Program-made: the position numbers and the translations under genes
Notes under the pieces: model-generated
What the model was told of the DNA's origin: nothing
What the model saw: only the letters and a program-made list of their open reading frames with translations
Database searches by the model: none
Source of the DNA: Clostridiales bacterium
Lineage (GTDB): Bacteria; Bacillota; Clostridia; Christensenellales; Aristaeellaceae
DNA length: 40,300 nucleotides
Direction of reading: 5' to 3'
NCBI GenBank assembly: GCA_015056055.1
Contig: SVHC01000026.1
Span: 1-40,300, forward strand
Shown here: piece by piece, positions 23,565 through 32,645 of the stretch
How the letters are laid out: every line of letters begins with the position of its first letter
How positions within the stretch are numbered: position 1 is the first letter of the stretch

Positions 23565-23978
23565 GTGAAAGAGAAAGCATCCTTAAGAAATTATGGTATT
23601 TGCGTGGGCATTGAGGTGCTGATCGCCTTTCTGGTGATTTGGGCAAAGGGGTTTTTCGCTCATAGCTTAGCGGTAAATATCCAGATCTTATCCGACGCAT
23701 TCTTCGTCGCAGGCATATTTATGACAATGTTTGCGGGTATGATGTATGTGAGCGGAGAAGGTGCTTTCATTGGCATCGGATTTGTCATCAGAAACGTGAT
23801 CCTCGCCTTTATCCCCATGGGCAGGGCAAAACATGAAGTGTATGCTGATTACCGTGCCCGCAAGCTCAGCAATGCCAAAAAGGGCGACAATCATTATGCG
23901 CTTGTGACAGGTCTCATTTTCCTTTTCATTGGAATCGTCTTTACGGTTATCTGGTACGCAGCATTTTACCGCGTATAA
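23565..23978 (+). CDS. DUF3899 family membrane protein
   Basis: 137 residues from GTG 23565, 16 bp after the OppF-like stop. Longer in-frame starts (23475, 23511) would overlap the ATPase gene and add hydrophilic sequence foreign to the family. Four hydrophobic segments: YGICVGIEVLIAFLVIWA, LSDAFFVAGIFMTMFAGM, GAFIGIGFVIRNVI and ALVTGLIFLFIGIVFTVIW. The DUF3899 hallmark LSDAFFVAG followed by MMYVSGEGAF is clear; the loop RAKHEVYADYRARK is cytoplasmic. Function unknown. Its place as last gene of the importer operon may only reflect shared transcription. The ribosome binding site is weak (AGGA). Confidence 0.85.
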   Translation: MKEKASLRNYGICVGIEVLIAFLVIWAKGFFAHSLAVNIQILSDAFFVAGIFMTMFAGMMYVSGEGAFIGIGFVIRNVILAFIPMGRAKHEVYADYRARKLSNAKKGDNHYALVTGLIFLFIGIVFTVIWYAAFYRV

Positions 23979-24007
23979 AATGCGCGCAGGGAATATCAGT
24001 TGAATCG

Positions 24008-24064
24008 CACCCCATTTGCCGGGCAGGTATGGCGAATAACTGCTCTTGCAAATGGGGTGTTTTT
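24008..24064 (+). terminator. Terminator of the ABC importer operon
   Basis: CACCCCATTTGC (24008-24019) pairs with GCAAATGGGGTG (24048-24059), 12 bp with a 28-nt loop, followed by TTTTT. Confidence 0.88.
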
Positions 24065-24132
24065 CGATCTGTTGTGCAAATTTGGACAGAGGGAAACTTC
24101 TCTGCCAATCGGGCGAAAGATGGCACACATTT

Positions 24133-24178
24133 CAATAAAAGGCACGCATCCTCAAATCTTATGAGAATGCGTGCCTTT
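24133..24178 (-). terminator. Terminator of the CDF exporter gene
   Basis: AAAGGCACGCAT (24138-24149) pairs with ATGCGTGCCTTT (24167-24178). On the minus strand it follows the stop within 4 bp and ends in TTTTATTG. Confidence 0.85.
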
Positions 24179-24181
24179 TAT

Positions 24182-25333
24182 CTATTCTTCCATCTGTGTA
24201 TCGAACGTAATCCGGATATCAAGCTGCGCGCCTTCATCTTTGCAGATTTCATCGGTGATGAATCGGCGGATTTCTTCCTTTTGGTTGCGGAGCCGGTCGG
24301 GAAGGGGAACATCGAAGACAAGGCGAATGTGGTTATCTTTCTGGACGACGCGAAAATCGTGCAGAGAGAGGGATTCATCAATGCGGAAAAGTGCATTTTC
24401 GGCGCTTTCGCGCAGACGGGAAAGCTCGGGATCATCCGTAATTACGGGGTCATAGTGCGCGACAAGGTGAACGCCCAACAGTTTCATGCATCTGCGTTCG
24501 ATGTGGTCAATAAGTTCGTGGCATGCTACGGAGCTTTCGTGCTGATCGATTTCCAGATGGATGGTGGCAAAGCATTGTTCCGGACCGTAATCGTGGATAA
24601 GCAGGTCGTGGAAACCAAGCACTTTGGGATGAAGTCTTACGATGTTTGCAATGCCGTTTCGGATTTCGGTTTTGCCGCCGGTGCCAAGGAGCGGGTCGAT
24701 GGTTTCCTTAATCAGCTTTACGCCGGAGTACAGGATGAACAGGGCGACCGCGAAACCGGTGAAACCGTCAATCTGCAGGCCGGAAAAATGCTCGATGGCG
24801 GCGGATGCAAGGACAGCCGATGTAATGAGCGCGTCGTTCCGGCTGTCAAGTGCGGTGGTCTTGAGTACGGTGGAATCAATTTTGGACGCAAAATATCGGT
24901 TCATGAGGAACATGCCGAATTTTACCGCAATGGATGCGGCAAGGATTGCAACGGTCAGCGCCGAAAGTGTGCTTTCGGTCGGCGAAAAGATTTTTTCGGC
25001 GGAAGACTTTACCAGCTCATAGCCCATGACCAGAATCAGCGCTGCTACCAGCATACCGGATATGTATTCGTAGCGTGCGTGGCCGAAAGGGTGATCCGCA
25101 TCCGGCGGCTGCGCGGAAAGACGGAATCCGACAAAGGATACGATGGATGCGGTGGCGTCGGAAAGGTTGTTGAATGCGTCGGCTACGATGGATATTGTGC
25201 CGGATAAAAGACCCGCCAGAAGCTTGCCGCCAAACAGCAGAAGATTCAGAAGGATGCTCAGTATGGATGCCAACTTGCCGATGCGGATGCGATCGGCTTT
25301 TTTCTTGTCGGGATGGGTACGGATTTCTTCCAT
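24182..25333 (-). CDS. Cation diffusion facilitator with an MntE-type (N-D-D-D) metal site: probable Mn(II) exporter
   Basis: 383 residues with the six-helix CDF core and a long cytoplasmic C-terminal domain. The transport site motif in TM2 reads FNNLSD (N55, D59) and in TM5 DSRND (D163, D167). Zinc exporters have His-Asp at these places; N-D-D-D is the set described for manganese exporter MntE, so manganese efflux is the best guess. HPFGHARYEY after TM2 is the usual CDF loop. The C-terminal half (about 215-383) is longer than the classical ~80-residue metal-sensing domain and may hold two such folds. The start is at ATG 25333 (complement), behind GGAGG, with a promoter at 25382-25410. It is divergent from the YitT gene. 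Confidence 0.9.
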   Translation of the reverse strand: MEEIRTHPDKKKADRIRIGKLASILSILLNLLLFGGKLLAGLLSGTISIVADAFNNLSDATASIVSFVGFRLSAQPPDADHPFGHARYEYISGMLVAALILVMGYELVKSSAEKIFSPTESTLSALTVAILAASIAVKFGMFLMNRYFASKIDSTVLKTTALDSRNDALITSAVLASAAIEHFSGLQIDGFTGFAVALFILYSGVKLIKETIDPLLGTGGKTEIRNGIANIVRLHPKVLGFHDLLIHDYGPEQCFATIHLEIDQHESSVACHELIDHIERRCMKLLGVHLVAHYDPVITDDPELSRLRESAENALFRIDESLSLHDFRVVQKDNHIRLVFDVPLPDRLRNQKEEIRRFITDEICKDEGAQLDIRITFDTQMEE

Positions 25334-25381
25334 TAAATACCTCCGTGGATTGATGCGTATCCCGGTATCGGGCGCAGAATT

Positions 25382-25410
25382 ATTATATGCATGCGGAGCG
25401 CTTGCGTCAA
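25382..25410 (-). promoter_or_regulatory. Promoter of the CDF exporter gene
   Basis: On the minus strand: TTGACG (25405-25410), 17-bp spacer, TATAAT (25382-25387). Confidence 0.78.
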
Positions 25411-25434
25411 CCGTTTTTCGGAAAAGATGGCGGC

Positions 25435-25463
25435 TTGCACCGGGGCGCAAAATCGGGTATAAT
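25435..25463 (+). promoter_or_regulatory. Promoter of the YitT-family gene
   Basis: TTGCAC (25435-25440), 17-bp spacer, TATAAT (25458-25463). It is back-to-back with the CDF promoter, 25 bp apart. Confidence 0.75.
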
Positions 25464-25497
25464 CCTTACTATATTATATAACCCGAAGAGGATGAAT

Positions 25498-26118
25498 ATG
25501 AACACAATATTTGCGCGGGAAAAGCGGAGAGAGATGCTTTTCCGCATTCTTTTGATTCTGCTGGGTGCGGCGATACTTTCTTTTGGAATGCACAACATCC
25601 ACCGGCGCACCGATGTTACCGAAGGCGGCGTTTTGGGGCTGATGCTCCTGGTCGATCACTGGCTGCACATTTCGCCGTCAATCTCCGGCCCGGTTATGGA
25701 TGCAATCTGCTATGCACTGGCGCTGAGATTTCTGGGCATGGGCTTTATCGGCTGGTCGGCGTTGGCAACAGGGGCGGTGGCGGCGTTTTTCAGGCTGTGG
25801 GAGAGTCTGCCGTACATGCTGCCGGACCTTTCGGGGCAGCCTTTGCTGGCGGCAATCTGCGGCGCGGTGTTTGTCGGAATTGGCGTGGGACTCATCGTCC
25901 GGCAGGGGGGCTCGGCAGGCGGCGACGATGCGCTTGCGCTTACCATTTCGCATGTAACGGGCTGGCGGCTGTCGCGCGCGTATCTGATTACCGATTTTGC
26001 CGTGTTGGCGCTGTCGCTTACCTATATTGCGCCGGTGAGAATCGCGTACTCCGTGGCTTCGGTCACGCTGTCGGGCTTGCTTGTGGACTTCGTCAAAAGC
26101 GTCGGCAAAAAAAGTTGA
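25498..26118 (+). CDS. YitT-family (DUF161) integral membrane protein, short form
   Basis: 206 residues with five to six hydrophobic segments. YitT landmarks are the early GGVLGLMLL after TM1, and GGSAGGDDALAL with a following GWRLSRAYLITDF, equivalent to the family's G.S.GG.D. The C-terminal cytoplasmic DUF2179 domain of full YitT proteins (about 280 residues) is missing; the frame ends right after the last helix (LLVDFVKSVGKKS), so this is a short form and not a frameshift remnant as far as I can see. Function of the family is unknown. ATG 25498 is chosen because GAAGAGG is 6 bp upstream; ATG 25492 would abut it. The terminator follows within 10 bp. Confidence 0.82.
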   Translation: MNTIFAREKRREMLFRILLILLGAAILSFGMHNIHRRTDVTEGGVLGLMLLVDHWLHISPSISGPVMDAICYALALRFLGMGFIGWSALATGAVAAFFRLWESLPYMLPDLSGQPLLAAICGAVFVGIGVGLIVRQGGSAGGDDALALTISHVTGWRLSRAYLITDFAVLALSLTYIAPVRIAYSVASVTLSGLLVDFVKSVGKKS

Positions 26119-26126
26119 AATAATGG

Positions 26127-26156
26127 AAAAACGCTCTTGCAATATGGGCGTTTTTT
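26127..26156 (+). terminator. Terminator of the YitT-family gene
   Basis: AAAACGC (26128-26134) pairs with GCGTTTT (26148-26154) with a short inner extension, followed by TT. Confidence 0.75.
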
Positions 26157-26217
26157 CGCTATTATGTAACATAGATCGGTTTGTGTTTACACACTATAAA
26201 ATATTGGAGGTTTTATC

Positions 26218-29200
26218 ATGCTTCCGGAGAAAAACATTCTGCGTACTATTGAAAAGCAAAAGCGTCTGATCGCCATGATGCGCGAAATGCTTTATACCAA
26301 TGTCGGCAAGGCAGATATTCGCGGCATTTATCAGACCAAGGAACCCCTGCACGAAATCCCCGATGACAGCATGCTTTCTCCGCTGCCGGAAGATAAGGTC
26401 TGGGGCGGCGAAGGCGTTTATGCCTGGTTCAAAGGCAGCTATACCGTGCCGGCAGAGCTTGACGGCAAGATTCTGTATGCTTATCCCAAGACGACCTATT
26501 ACGAGGGCACTCTGTGGGTAAATGAGCGCATTACCGCAAACTTTGCAGCCAAAATTTTTGCCGGACCGCACGGAAACCATTATTCCAAGCGTTTCACCCC
26601 CATGGAGGGTGCAAAGGCCGGTGAAAAGTACGAATTTGCGCTGGAAACCTATGCATGGCATGAGGTTCCCGGTACCCAGCCTTTCCTTTCCGAAAGACTG
26701 CCTACCCATTTTTATAAGGTAGACGATTTTGATATCTGCGTACGCGATGATGAGCTGATGCATTTTGTATACGATTTCAACACGCTCATCCTGCTGCACG
26801 AAAAGCTTCCTGCAGGCAGCTACCACCGCGCTGCACTGGAAAATGCGCTGCATGAAGTGCACCTGAAGCTTCTGTATGATCCCTATGCATGCTCCGCAGA
26901 GGAGTTCCGCGCTGCATGGCAGTCCGCATGGCCGATCATCCGCGAAGAACTTTCCCGCAAGAACGGCACCACCGCTGCTTACTGCGGTCTGACCGGTCAC
27001 AGCCATATGGATACTGCATGGCTCTGGCCGCTTACCGAAACCGAAAAGAAGTGCGCCCGCACCTATGCCCATCAGCTCAGCCTGATGGAGGAATATCCGG
27101 AGTACCGCTTCATCCAGTCCTCCGCATATCACAGCGACGTTATGCGCCGCAAGTACCCCGAGATGTTCGCACGCATGCAGCAGCGCGTGGCCGAGGGCCG
27201 CTATGAGCCCAACGGCGGCGTATGGGTAGAGTGCGACTGCAACCTGACGGGTTCCGAATATCTGCTGCGCCAGTTTGTATGGGGCCAGAGATTCACCCGC
27301 AAGTATTTCAATTACACTTCCGACTGCTTCTGGCTGCCGGATACCTTCGGCTATTCCTATGCCATTCCGCAGATCATGAAGGGCTGCGATGTGGATTACT
27401 TCCTTACCACCAAGACCGGCTGGAACGACACCAACAAGTTCCCCTATACCTCCTTCTGGTGGCAGGGTCTGGATGGCACTCGCGTGCTTTCTCACATCAA
27501 CTGCATCCCCGCAAGTCCGGATCCCAAAGATCTTCTGAACGTGACGAACGATCTGGCAGAGCGCAGGGCTGCCCCCATGCGCCTGGTATCCTTCGGTATC
27601 GGCGACGGCGGCGGCGGTCCGCTGGTTGAAAACATTGAAATGTCTCTGCGCGTCAAGGACCTCGAGGATGTCCCGAGGTGCGAATATACTTCCGTTTCGG
27701 ATTTCATGCACAAGCTGGAGGACACTGTAAACCGTCCCAGCACGTATGCCGATGAAATCTATCTGGAGCTGCATCGCGGTACGCTGACCAACCAGCACGA
27801 AATCAAGCGCGGCAACCGCAAGCTGGAGCAGGCTCTGCACAATCTGGAGCTGGCAACCGTTCGCAAGGCTGTAAAGGAAGGCACCGCTGCATCCGGCGAA
27901 GCCATCGATCCCATCACGAATACGCTGCTTGTGCACCAGTTCCACGATATCCTGCCCGGTACTTCCATCAACTGCGTGCATGAAGAAACCCGCGAGGTCG
28001 TAGGCAAGGCCATCGAGACCACGAATGCCATGACCGCCGAAACCCTCGGAGCAAATGCAAGCGACGCAGCGGCTACTGTTATTAACACCGTATCCTTCGA
28101 CCGTAATGGCACCGTATATATGCCCGCAAAGAAGGCAGGCGTTGCAGGCTGCCTGAGCCAGAAGTTCGTAAACCTCGAAGGCAAGGAGCTGCTTGCAGTA
28201 CACGGATTGAATCTGCCCGCATTCGGCGGTCAGTGTGTTTCCTACACGGACGAGGCATGCACCGCAGCATCCGCATTCACCATGGACGGCAACAAGCTGA
28301 CCACTCCGTTTGCCTCCATCACCTTCGATGACAACGGTGCAATCGCATCCATGATCGACCTGTCCAATGGCCGCGAACTGGTAAACGGTCTGCCGTTCAA
28401 CACGTTCCTCTTCGGCGAGGATGTTCCCACTTCCTGGGACAACTGGGATATCGATGCCGACCTGGAAGAAAAGCTCCTGCCCGCAGGCAAGCTCGTAAGC
28501 CGCGAAGTCGTATCCGACGGCGCAGTCGAACTGCGCATCCGTTCGGTATGGAAGCTTTCCGATAAGCTCACCATCCGTCAGGATATGATCTTTGATGCAT
28601 TCTCTCCGATGATCGCTTTCGATACCGAGATGGACTGGCAGGAAGAACACCGCTTCCTGAAGGCTGCCTTCGATACCGACCTGCACGCCGATTCTATGCG
28701 CAGCGAGATTCAGTTCGGCAGCATCCGCCGTTCCAACCATCGCTCCACCGATAAAGAAAAGGCCCGCTTTGAGGTCTGTAACCACAAGTATTCGGATATG
28801 AGCGAAAATTCCTACGGTATCGCCATTCTGAACGACTGCAAGTACGGTATTTCCTGCGAAAACGGCAGCATGCGTCTGTCCCTGCACAAGGGCGGTATGC
28901 TCCCGGATTCCAAGGGCGACAAGGGTCTGCATCGCTGCAGCTATGCCATCCTGCCGCATGCCGGCGCATTTGCTGCTGAGAACGTTATCCGTCCGGCATA
29001 TGCATTCAACTATGCTCCCGTCGTAGTGGAAGGTGAAGCAGACGCAGCTTCCCTGCTCGCGGTTGATAAGGCAAACATCATCGTTGAAACCGTAAAGCCC
29101 TGCGAGGATGCACAGAATGCCTATATCCTGCGCCTGTACGAGGCAGCCGGCGACTGGACGACCGCTTCCGTATCCATTGCGCATGCTTACGCCGATGCGA

Positions 29201-29298
29201 AGGAATGCAATATGCTCGAAGAAAACGAGAAGGACATCGATCTTGCAAAGATCACCTTCCGTCCCTTCGAAATCAAGACCATCAAGATCGTTTACTAA
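26218..29298 (+). CDS. Alpha-mannosidase, glycoside hydrolase family 38, copy 1
   Basis: 1026 residues, normal for class II bacterial GH38. An N-terminal beta-domain (about 1-250) precedes the catalytic barrel beginning GLTGHSHMDTAWLWPL, where H263 and D265 should bind the active-site zinc; the nucleophile is D375 in FWLPDTFGYS; a further zinc ligand is the His of QFHDILPGTS. The helical motif HRGTLTNQHEIKRGNRKLE and the C-terminal beta-sandwich (MDWQEEHRFLKAAF) complete the family pattern. It removes alpha-linked mannose, for instance from N-glycan fragments. No signal peptide, so cytoplasmic. TTGGAGG lies 9 bp upstream. The promoter is not clear: TATAAA at 26195 has no good -35 box but abuts a TGTGT-TT-ACACA palindrome (26182-26193). 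Confidence 0.95.
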   Translation: MLPEKNILRTIEKQKRLIAMMREMLYTNVGKADIRGIYQTKEPLHEIPDDSMLSPLPEDKVWGGEGVYAWFKGSYTVPAELDGKILYAYPKTTYYEGTLWVNERITANFAAKIFAGPHGNHYSKRFTPMEGAKAGEKYEFALETYAWHEVPGTQPFLSERLPTHFYKVDDFDICVRDDELMHFVYDFNTLILLHEKLPAGSYHRAALENALHEVHLKLLYDPYACSAEEFRAAWQSAWPIIREELSRKNGTTAAYCGLTGHSHMDTAWLWPLTETEKKCARTYAHQLSLMEEYPEYRFIQSSAYHSDVMRRKYPEMFARMQQRVAEGRYEPNGGVWVECDCNLTGSEYLLRQFVWGQRFTRKYFNYTSDCFWLPDTFGYSYAIPQIMKGCDVDYFLTTKTGWNDTNKFPYTSFWWQGLDGTRVLSHINCIPASPDPKDLLNVTNDLAERRAAPMRLVSFGIGDGGGGPLVENIEMSLRVKDLEDVPRCEYTSVSDFMHKLEDTVNRPSTYADEIYLELHRGTLTNQHEIKRGNRKLEQALHNLELATVRKAVKEGTAASGEAIDPITNTLLVHQFHDILPGTSINCVHEETREVVGKAIETTNAMTAETLGANASDAAATVINTVSFDRNGTVYMPAKKAGVAGCLSQKFVNLEGKELLAVHGLNLPAFGGQCVSYTDEACTAASAFTMDGNKLTTPFASITFDDNGAIASMIDLSNGRELVNGLPFNTFLFGEDVPTSWDNWDIDADLEEKLLPAGKLVSREVVSDGAVELRIRSVWKLSDKLTIRQDMIFDAFSPMIAFDTEMDWQEEHRFLKAAFDTDLHADSMRSEIQFGSIRRSNHRSTDKEKARFEVCNHKYSDMSENSYGIAILNDCKYGISCENGSMRLSLHKGGMLPDSKGDKGLHRCSYAILPHAGAFAAENVIRPAYAFNYAPVVVEGEADAASLLAVDKANIIVETVKPCEDAQNAYILRLYEAAGDWTTASVSIAHAYADAKECNMLEENEKDIDLAKITFRPFEIKTIKIVY

Positions 29299-29308
29299 GA
29301 TTTATTTT

Positions 29309-29335
29309 GCGAGCCTGCTCATATGAGCGGGCTTG
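29309..29335 (+). other. Hairpin between the two GH38 genes
   Basis: A long palindrome centred on GCTCATATGAGC (29317-29328) extends to GC/GC at 29309 and 29335 with two G-T wobbles, followed by TTTG. It could be a weak terminator or mRNA processing site; the 60-bp gap and same orientation still favour co-transcription. Confidence 0.5.
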
Positions 29336-29357
29336 CTTTGTACAGGAGTGAGAAACG

Positions 29358-32300
29358 ATGCTTCCCGAGAAAAATATTTCCCGTACCATTGAAAAGCAGA
29401 AGCGCCTTGTGAAAATGCTGCGCGAGCGGATTTTTGTTCCGGTGGGGCAGGCAAATCTGCGAGGCGTTTTCCAGACGACAGAGCCGCTTTTTGAAATCCC
29501 TGCTGACAGCATGCTTTCCCCCGTGGCGGATGTTTGGGGTGGAAAGGGCGTTTATGCCTGGTTTAAGGGCGACTATACCGTGCCGGAGGAACTGGCCGGA
29601 AAGCCCCTTTTCATCTATCCGAAAATGGGTTATTACGAGGGGATGCTCTGGGTGAACGGCGCGGTGCACAGCAATTTTGCGGCAAAGTTCATCGAGGGTT
29701 CGCATGGCAACCATTACTGCAACCGCTTTACCGCAGACGCCAAGGCCGGAGAGAAGTTTGAATTTGCGCTTGAAGTCTACGCCAATCACGAAATTCCCGG
29801 CACGGGTCCGTTGGAATTCCCTGTGCAGAACTATGTTTATCCCACGGGAGCATTGGATATCTGCGTGCGTGATGACGAAATTCTGCGCTTTGTGATCGAT
29901 TTCAATCTGATTCTCCAGCTGCGCGATCAACTGCCCGAGGGCAGCTGGCGCCGTGCGTCCATTGAAAATGCGCTGCACGAAATTCATCTGAAGCTGTACT
30001 ATGATCTCGATGCCTGCTCCGAGGCGACGTGGCGCGAGGGAATGCGCACCGCGCAGGAGATTCTGACCGGGCTTCTCGCCTGCAAAAACGGCACCACCAT
30101 GCCGGAAATTTCCCTTATCGGTCACAGCCATATGGATACAATGTGGCTCTGGCCCCTTTCGGAAACGAAGAAGAAGTGTGCGCGAACCTATGCGAATCAG
30201 CTCAATCTGATGGACGAATATCCGGAGTACATGTTCATTCAGTCTTCGGCATATCACGGCGATATTATCCGCCGCCGCTATCCGGAACTGTTCGAGCGCA
30301 TCAAGGCGCGCGTAGCAGAGGGAAGGTATGAGCCCAACGGCGGCGTGTGGGTCGAATGCGACTGCAACCTGACCGGCGCAGAATATATGGTGCGCCAGTT
30401 TGTATGGGGTCAGAAATTCACCCGTAAGCATTTCGGCTATACGTCCGATGCGTTCTGGCTGCCGGATACCTTCGGCTATTCCTATGCCATTCCGCAGATC
30501 ATGAAGGGCTGCGGCGTGAATTACTTCCTTACTACGAAAACGGGCTGGAACGATACCACGAAATTCCCGTACACCTCGTTCCTGTGGCAGGGTCTGGACG
30601 GCACACGCGTGCTTTCGCACATCAATGCCACGCACGGCGGTCCCACTCCGGATGCCTACGACAATATCACAAACCGCTCCTTTGACGAACGCCGTGTTTC
30701 GCCCATGCGCCTGTTCTCCTATGGTCGCGGCGACGGCGGCGGCGGTCCGGAATTTGAGGAACTTGAAAACGCACGCCGCCTTGAGGACCTTGAAGGCATC
30801 GCCAGAAGCCGCTATGAAAGTGTTTCTTCCTTCATGCAGCGTCTGGAAAAGACCATTCAGCATCCCAGCGTGTATGCGGACGAAATCTATCTGGAACTGC
30901 ACCGCGGTACCCTGACTTCCCAGCATGAAATCAAGCGCGGCAACCGCAAGCTGGAACAGGCGCTGCACAATCTGGAGCTTTCCATCGTGAGAAAGGCGGT
31001 AAAGGATGGTGAAGCTGCTTCCGGCGAAAGTGTAGAACCCATGATGAATACGCTGCTCGTGCGCCAGTTCCACGACGTGCTCCCGGGTTCTTCCATCCAT
31101 GCCGTGAATGAGGAAACGCACCGCGAACACAAAGCGGCACTGGAAGCAACAAACGCTCTGATTCAGGAAACTCTGGCGGCGAACGAAGCGGATGGCAAAG
31201 TTACCGTCGTGAATACGCTTTCCTTCCCGCGCGAGGATACCGTATATCTCCCGGCGAAGAAAAACGGCGTTGCGGGATGCCTGTCTCAGCCGTTCACAAG
31301 CCTTGAAGGTGAAAAGCTTTTTGCAGTGCGCGGTCTGAAACTGCCTGCCTTCGGCGGCGAAACCGCCATCTATTCGGATGAAGCGTGCAATGCGGCCTCT
31401 CCTTTCAGCATGGAGGGAAATACCCTTGTTACTCCGTTTGCGCGCATTGCGTTTGATGATAACGGCGCAATTGCGTCCATGATTGATCTTGCAAACGGCC
31501 GTGAACTGGTAAAGGGTCTTGCGTTCAATACGTTCCTTTTCGGCGAGGACGTTCCCAAGGAGTCCGATGCATGGGATATTGATTCCGACCTGGAAGACAA
31601 GCTTCTGCCGGCCGGCGAGCTTGTAAGCCGCGAGGTCGTGTCCAACGGTGCGGTCGAACTGCGTATCCGTCAGGTATGGAAGTTTTCCGATAAGCTCACC
31701 ATCCGCCAGGATATGATTTTCGATGCATTCTCTCCGATGATCGCATTTGATACCGAGATGGACTGGCAGGAGGAACATCGCTTCCTGAAGGCTGCCTTCG
31801 ATACCACGCTGCATACGGACAATATGCGCAGCGAGATTCAGTTTGGCAACATCCGCCGCGCAAATCATCGCTCGGACGATGCTCTGAAGGCCAAATTTGA
31901 AGTCTGCCAGCACAAGTATTCCGATATGAGTGAGCACAGCTACGGTATAGCGATTCTTTCGGACTGCAAGTACGGCATTTCCTGCCTGGGCGGCAGAATG
32001 AGCCTGTCTCTGCACAAAGGCGGTATGCGTCCCGATTCCGTGGGTGATAAGGGTCTGCATCGCTGCCGCTATGCCATCCTGCCGCATGGCAGCGCATTCT
32101 CGGCGGAGAGCGTTATCCGTCCGGCATATGCATTCAGCTATGAGCCGGTGATCGCCTTCGGCGAGGCGGATGCAGCATCGCTTCTTACGGTTGACAAGGC
32201 AAATATCATCGTCGAAACCGTCAAGCCCTGCGAGGATACGCAGAATGCCTATATCCTGCGCATCTATGAAGCTGCCGGCGACTGGACGAAGGCTTCCGTT

Positions 32301-32426
32301 TCCCTTGCGCATCCGTATGCATCCGCAAAGGCGTGCAACATGCTGGAGGAAGAAGCGGGCGAAATTGACCTTGCAAACCTCACTTTCCGCCCGTTTGAAA
32401 TCAAGACGATCAAAATTGCATATTGA
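29358..32426 (+). CDS. Alpha-mannosidase, glycoside hydrolase family 38, copy 2
   Basis: 1022 residues, colinear with copy 1 over its whole length and roughly 65-75% identical in the parts I compared, lowest in the N-terminal domain. The catalytic set is complete: GHSHMD (H258, D260), FWLPDTFGYS (D370) and QFHDVLPGSS. Copy 2 uses MDTMWLWPL where copy 1 has MDTAWLWPL, next to the zinc site, and differs in the loop after the conserved SHIN (ATHGGPTPDAY against CIPASPDPKDL). These are good places for a change in linkage preference. The ribosome binding site is AGGAG. A long imperfect stem (32437-32484) follows without a T-tract. Confidence 0.95.
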   Translation: MLPEKNISRTIEKQKRLVKMLRERIFVPVGQANLRGVFQTTEPLFEIPADSMLSPVADVWGGKGVYAWFKGDYTVPEELAGKPLFIYPKMGYYEGMLWVNGAVHSNFAAKFIEGSHGNHYCNRFTADAKAGEKFEFALEVYANHEIPGTGPLEFPVQNYVYPTGALDICVRDDEILRFVIDFNLILQLRDQLPEGSWRRASIENALHEIHLKLYYDLDACSEATWREGMRTAQEILTGLLACKNGTTMPEISLIGHSHMDTMWLWPLSETKKKCARTYANQLNLMDEYPEYMFIQSSAYHGDIIRRRYPELFERIKARVAEGRYEPNGGVWVECDCNLTGAEYMVRQFVWGQKFTRKHFGYTSDAFWLPDTFGYSYAIPQIMKGCGVNYFLTTKTGWNDTTKFPYTSFLWQGLDGTRVLSHINATHGGPTPDAYDNITNRSFDERRVSPMRLFSYGRGDGGGGPEFEELENARRLEDLEGIARSRYESVSSFMQRLEKTIQHPSVYADEIYLELHRGTLTSQHEIKRGNRKLEQALHNLELSIVRKAVKDGEAASGESVEPMMNTLLVRQFHDVLPGSSIHAVNEETHREHKAALEATNALIQETLAANEADGKVTVVNTLSFPREDTVYLPAKKNGVAGCLSQPFTSLEGEKLFAVRGLKLPAFGGETAIYSDEACNAASPFSMEGNTLVTPFARIAFDDNGAIASMIDLANGRELVKGLAFNTFLFGEDVPKESDAWDIDSDLEDKLLPAGELVSREVVSNGAVELRIRQVWKFSDKLTIRQDMIFDAFSPMIAFDTEMDWQEEHRFLKAAFDTTLHTDNMRSEIQFGNIRRANHRSDDALKAKFEVCQHKYSDMSEHSYGIAILSDCKYGISCLGGRMSLSLHKGGMRPDSVGDKGLHRCRYAILPHGSAFSAESVIRPAYAFSYEPVIAFGEADAASLLTVDKANIIVETVKPCEDTQNAYILRIYEAAGDWTKASVSLAHPYASAKACNMLEEEAGEIDLANLTFRPFEIKTIKIAY

Positions 32427-32436
32427 TCGTGTATCT

Positions 32437-32484
32437 GATAAAGCCCTTTGGCTGCGATGCATTATGGATCCCAAGGGCTTTATC
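32437..32484 (+). other. Long imperfect hairpin after the GH38 pair
   Basis: GATAAAGCCCTTTGG (32437-32451) pairs with CCAAGGGCTTTATC (32471-32484) with one bulged T. It ends in CCCGCGG instead of a T-run, so it is a doubtful intrinsic terminator. Confidence 0.4.
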
Positions 32485-32540
32485 CCCGCGGTTTTCGAAC
32501 CTTTGGCCACTGATTTTTTTATGCGATTGTTATTAAACTA

Positions 32541-32569
32541 TTGACAAAATGCATTAAACCAGATATAAT
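32541..32569 (+). promoter_or_regulatory. Consensus promoter of greA
   Basis: Perfect TTGACA (32541-32546), 17-bp spacer, perfect TATAAT (32564-32569). Confidence 0.92.
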
Positions 32570-32591
32570 AGCCCATGGCAAGGGGAAGTAG

Positions 32592-32620
32592 CACTGCCGA
32601 TGGGCAGTGTTTCTTCTTTT
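32592..32620 (+). terminator. Leader terminator (attenuator) inside the greA 5' UTR
   Basis: CACTGCC (32592-32598) pairs with GGCAGTG (32603-32609), GATG loop, followed by TTTCTTCTTTT. With transcription starting near 32576 the stem spans about +17 to +34. It stands before the greA ribosome binding site, so it can only act as an attenuator. Confidence 0.65.
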
Positions 32621-32645
32621 ATGTTAGCAAATGGAGGAAACAAAC

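Noticed and set aside
24029-25207. A 392-codon plus-strand frame opposite the CDF exporter
   Set aside because: It begins inside a terminator. The minus frame has CDF motifs, a ribosome binding site and a promoter.
26194-32510. Two ~1000-codon open frames antisense to both GH38 genes
   Set aside because: The two resemble each other only because the sense genes are paralogues. Neither has a start signal, and the sense frames carry the catalytic motifs.
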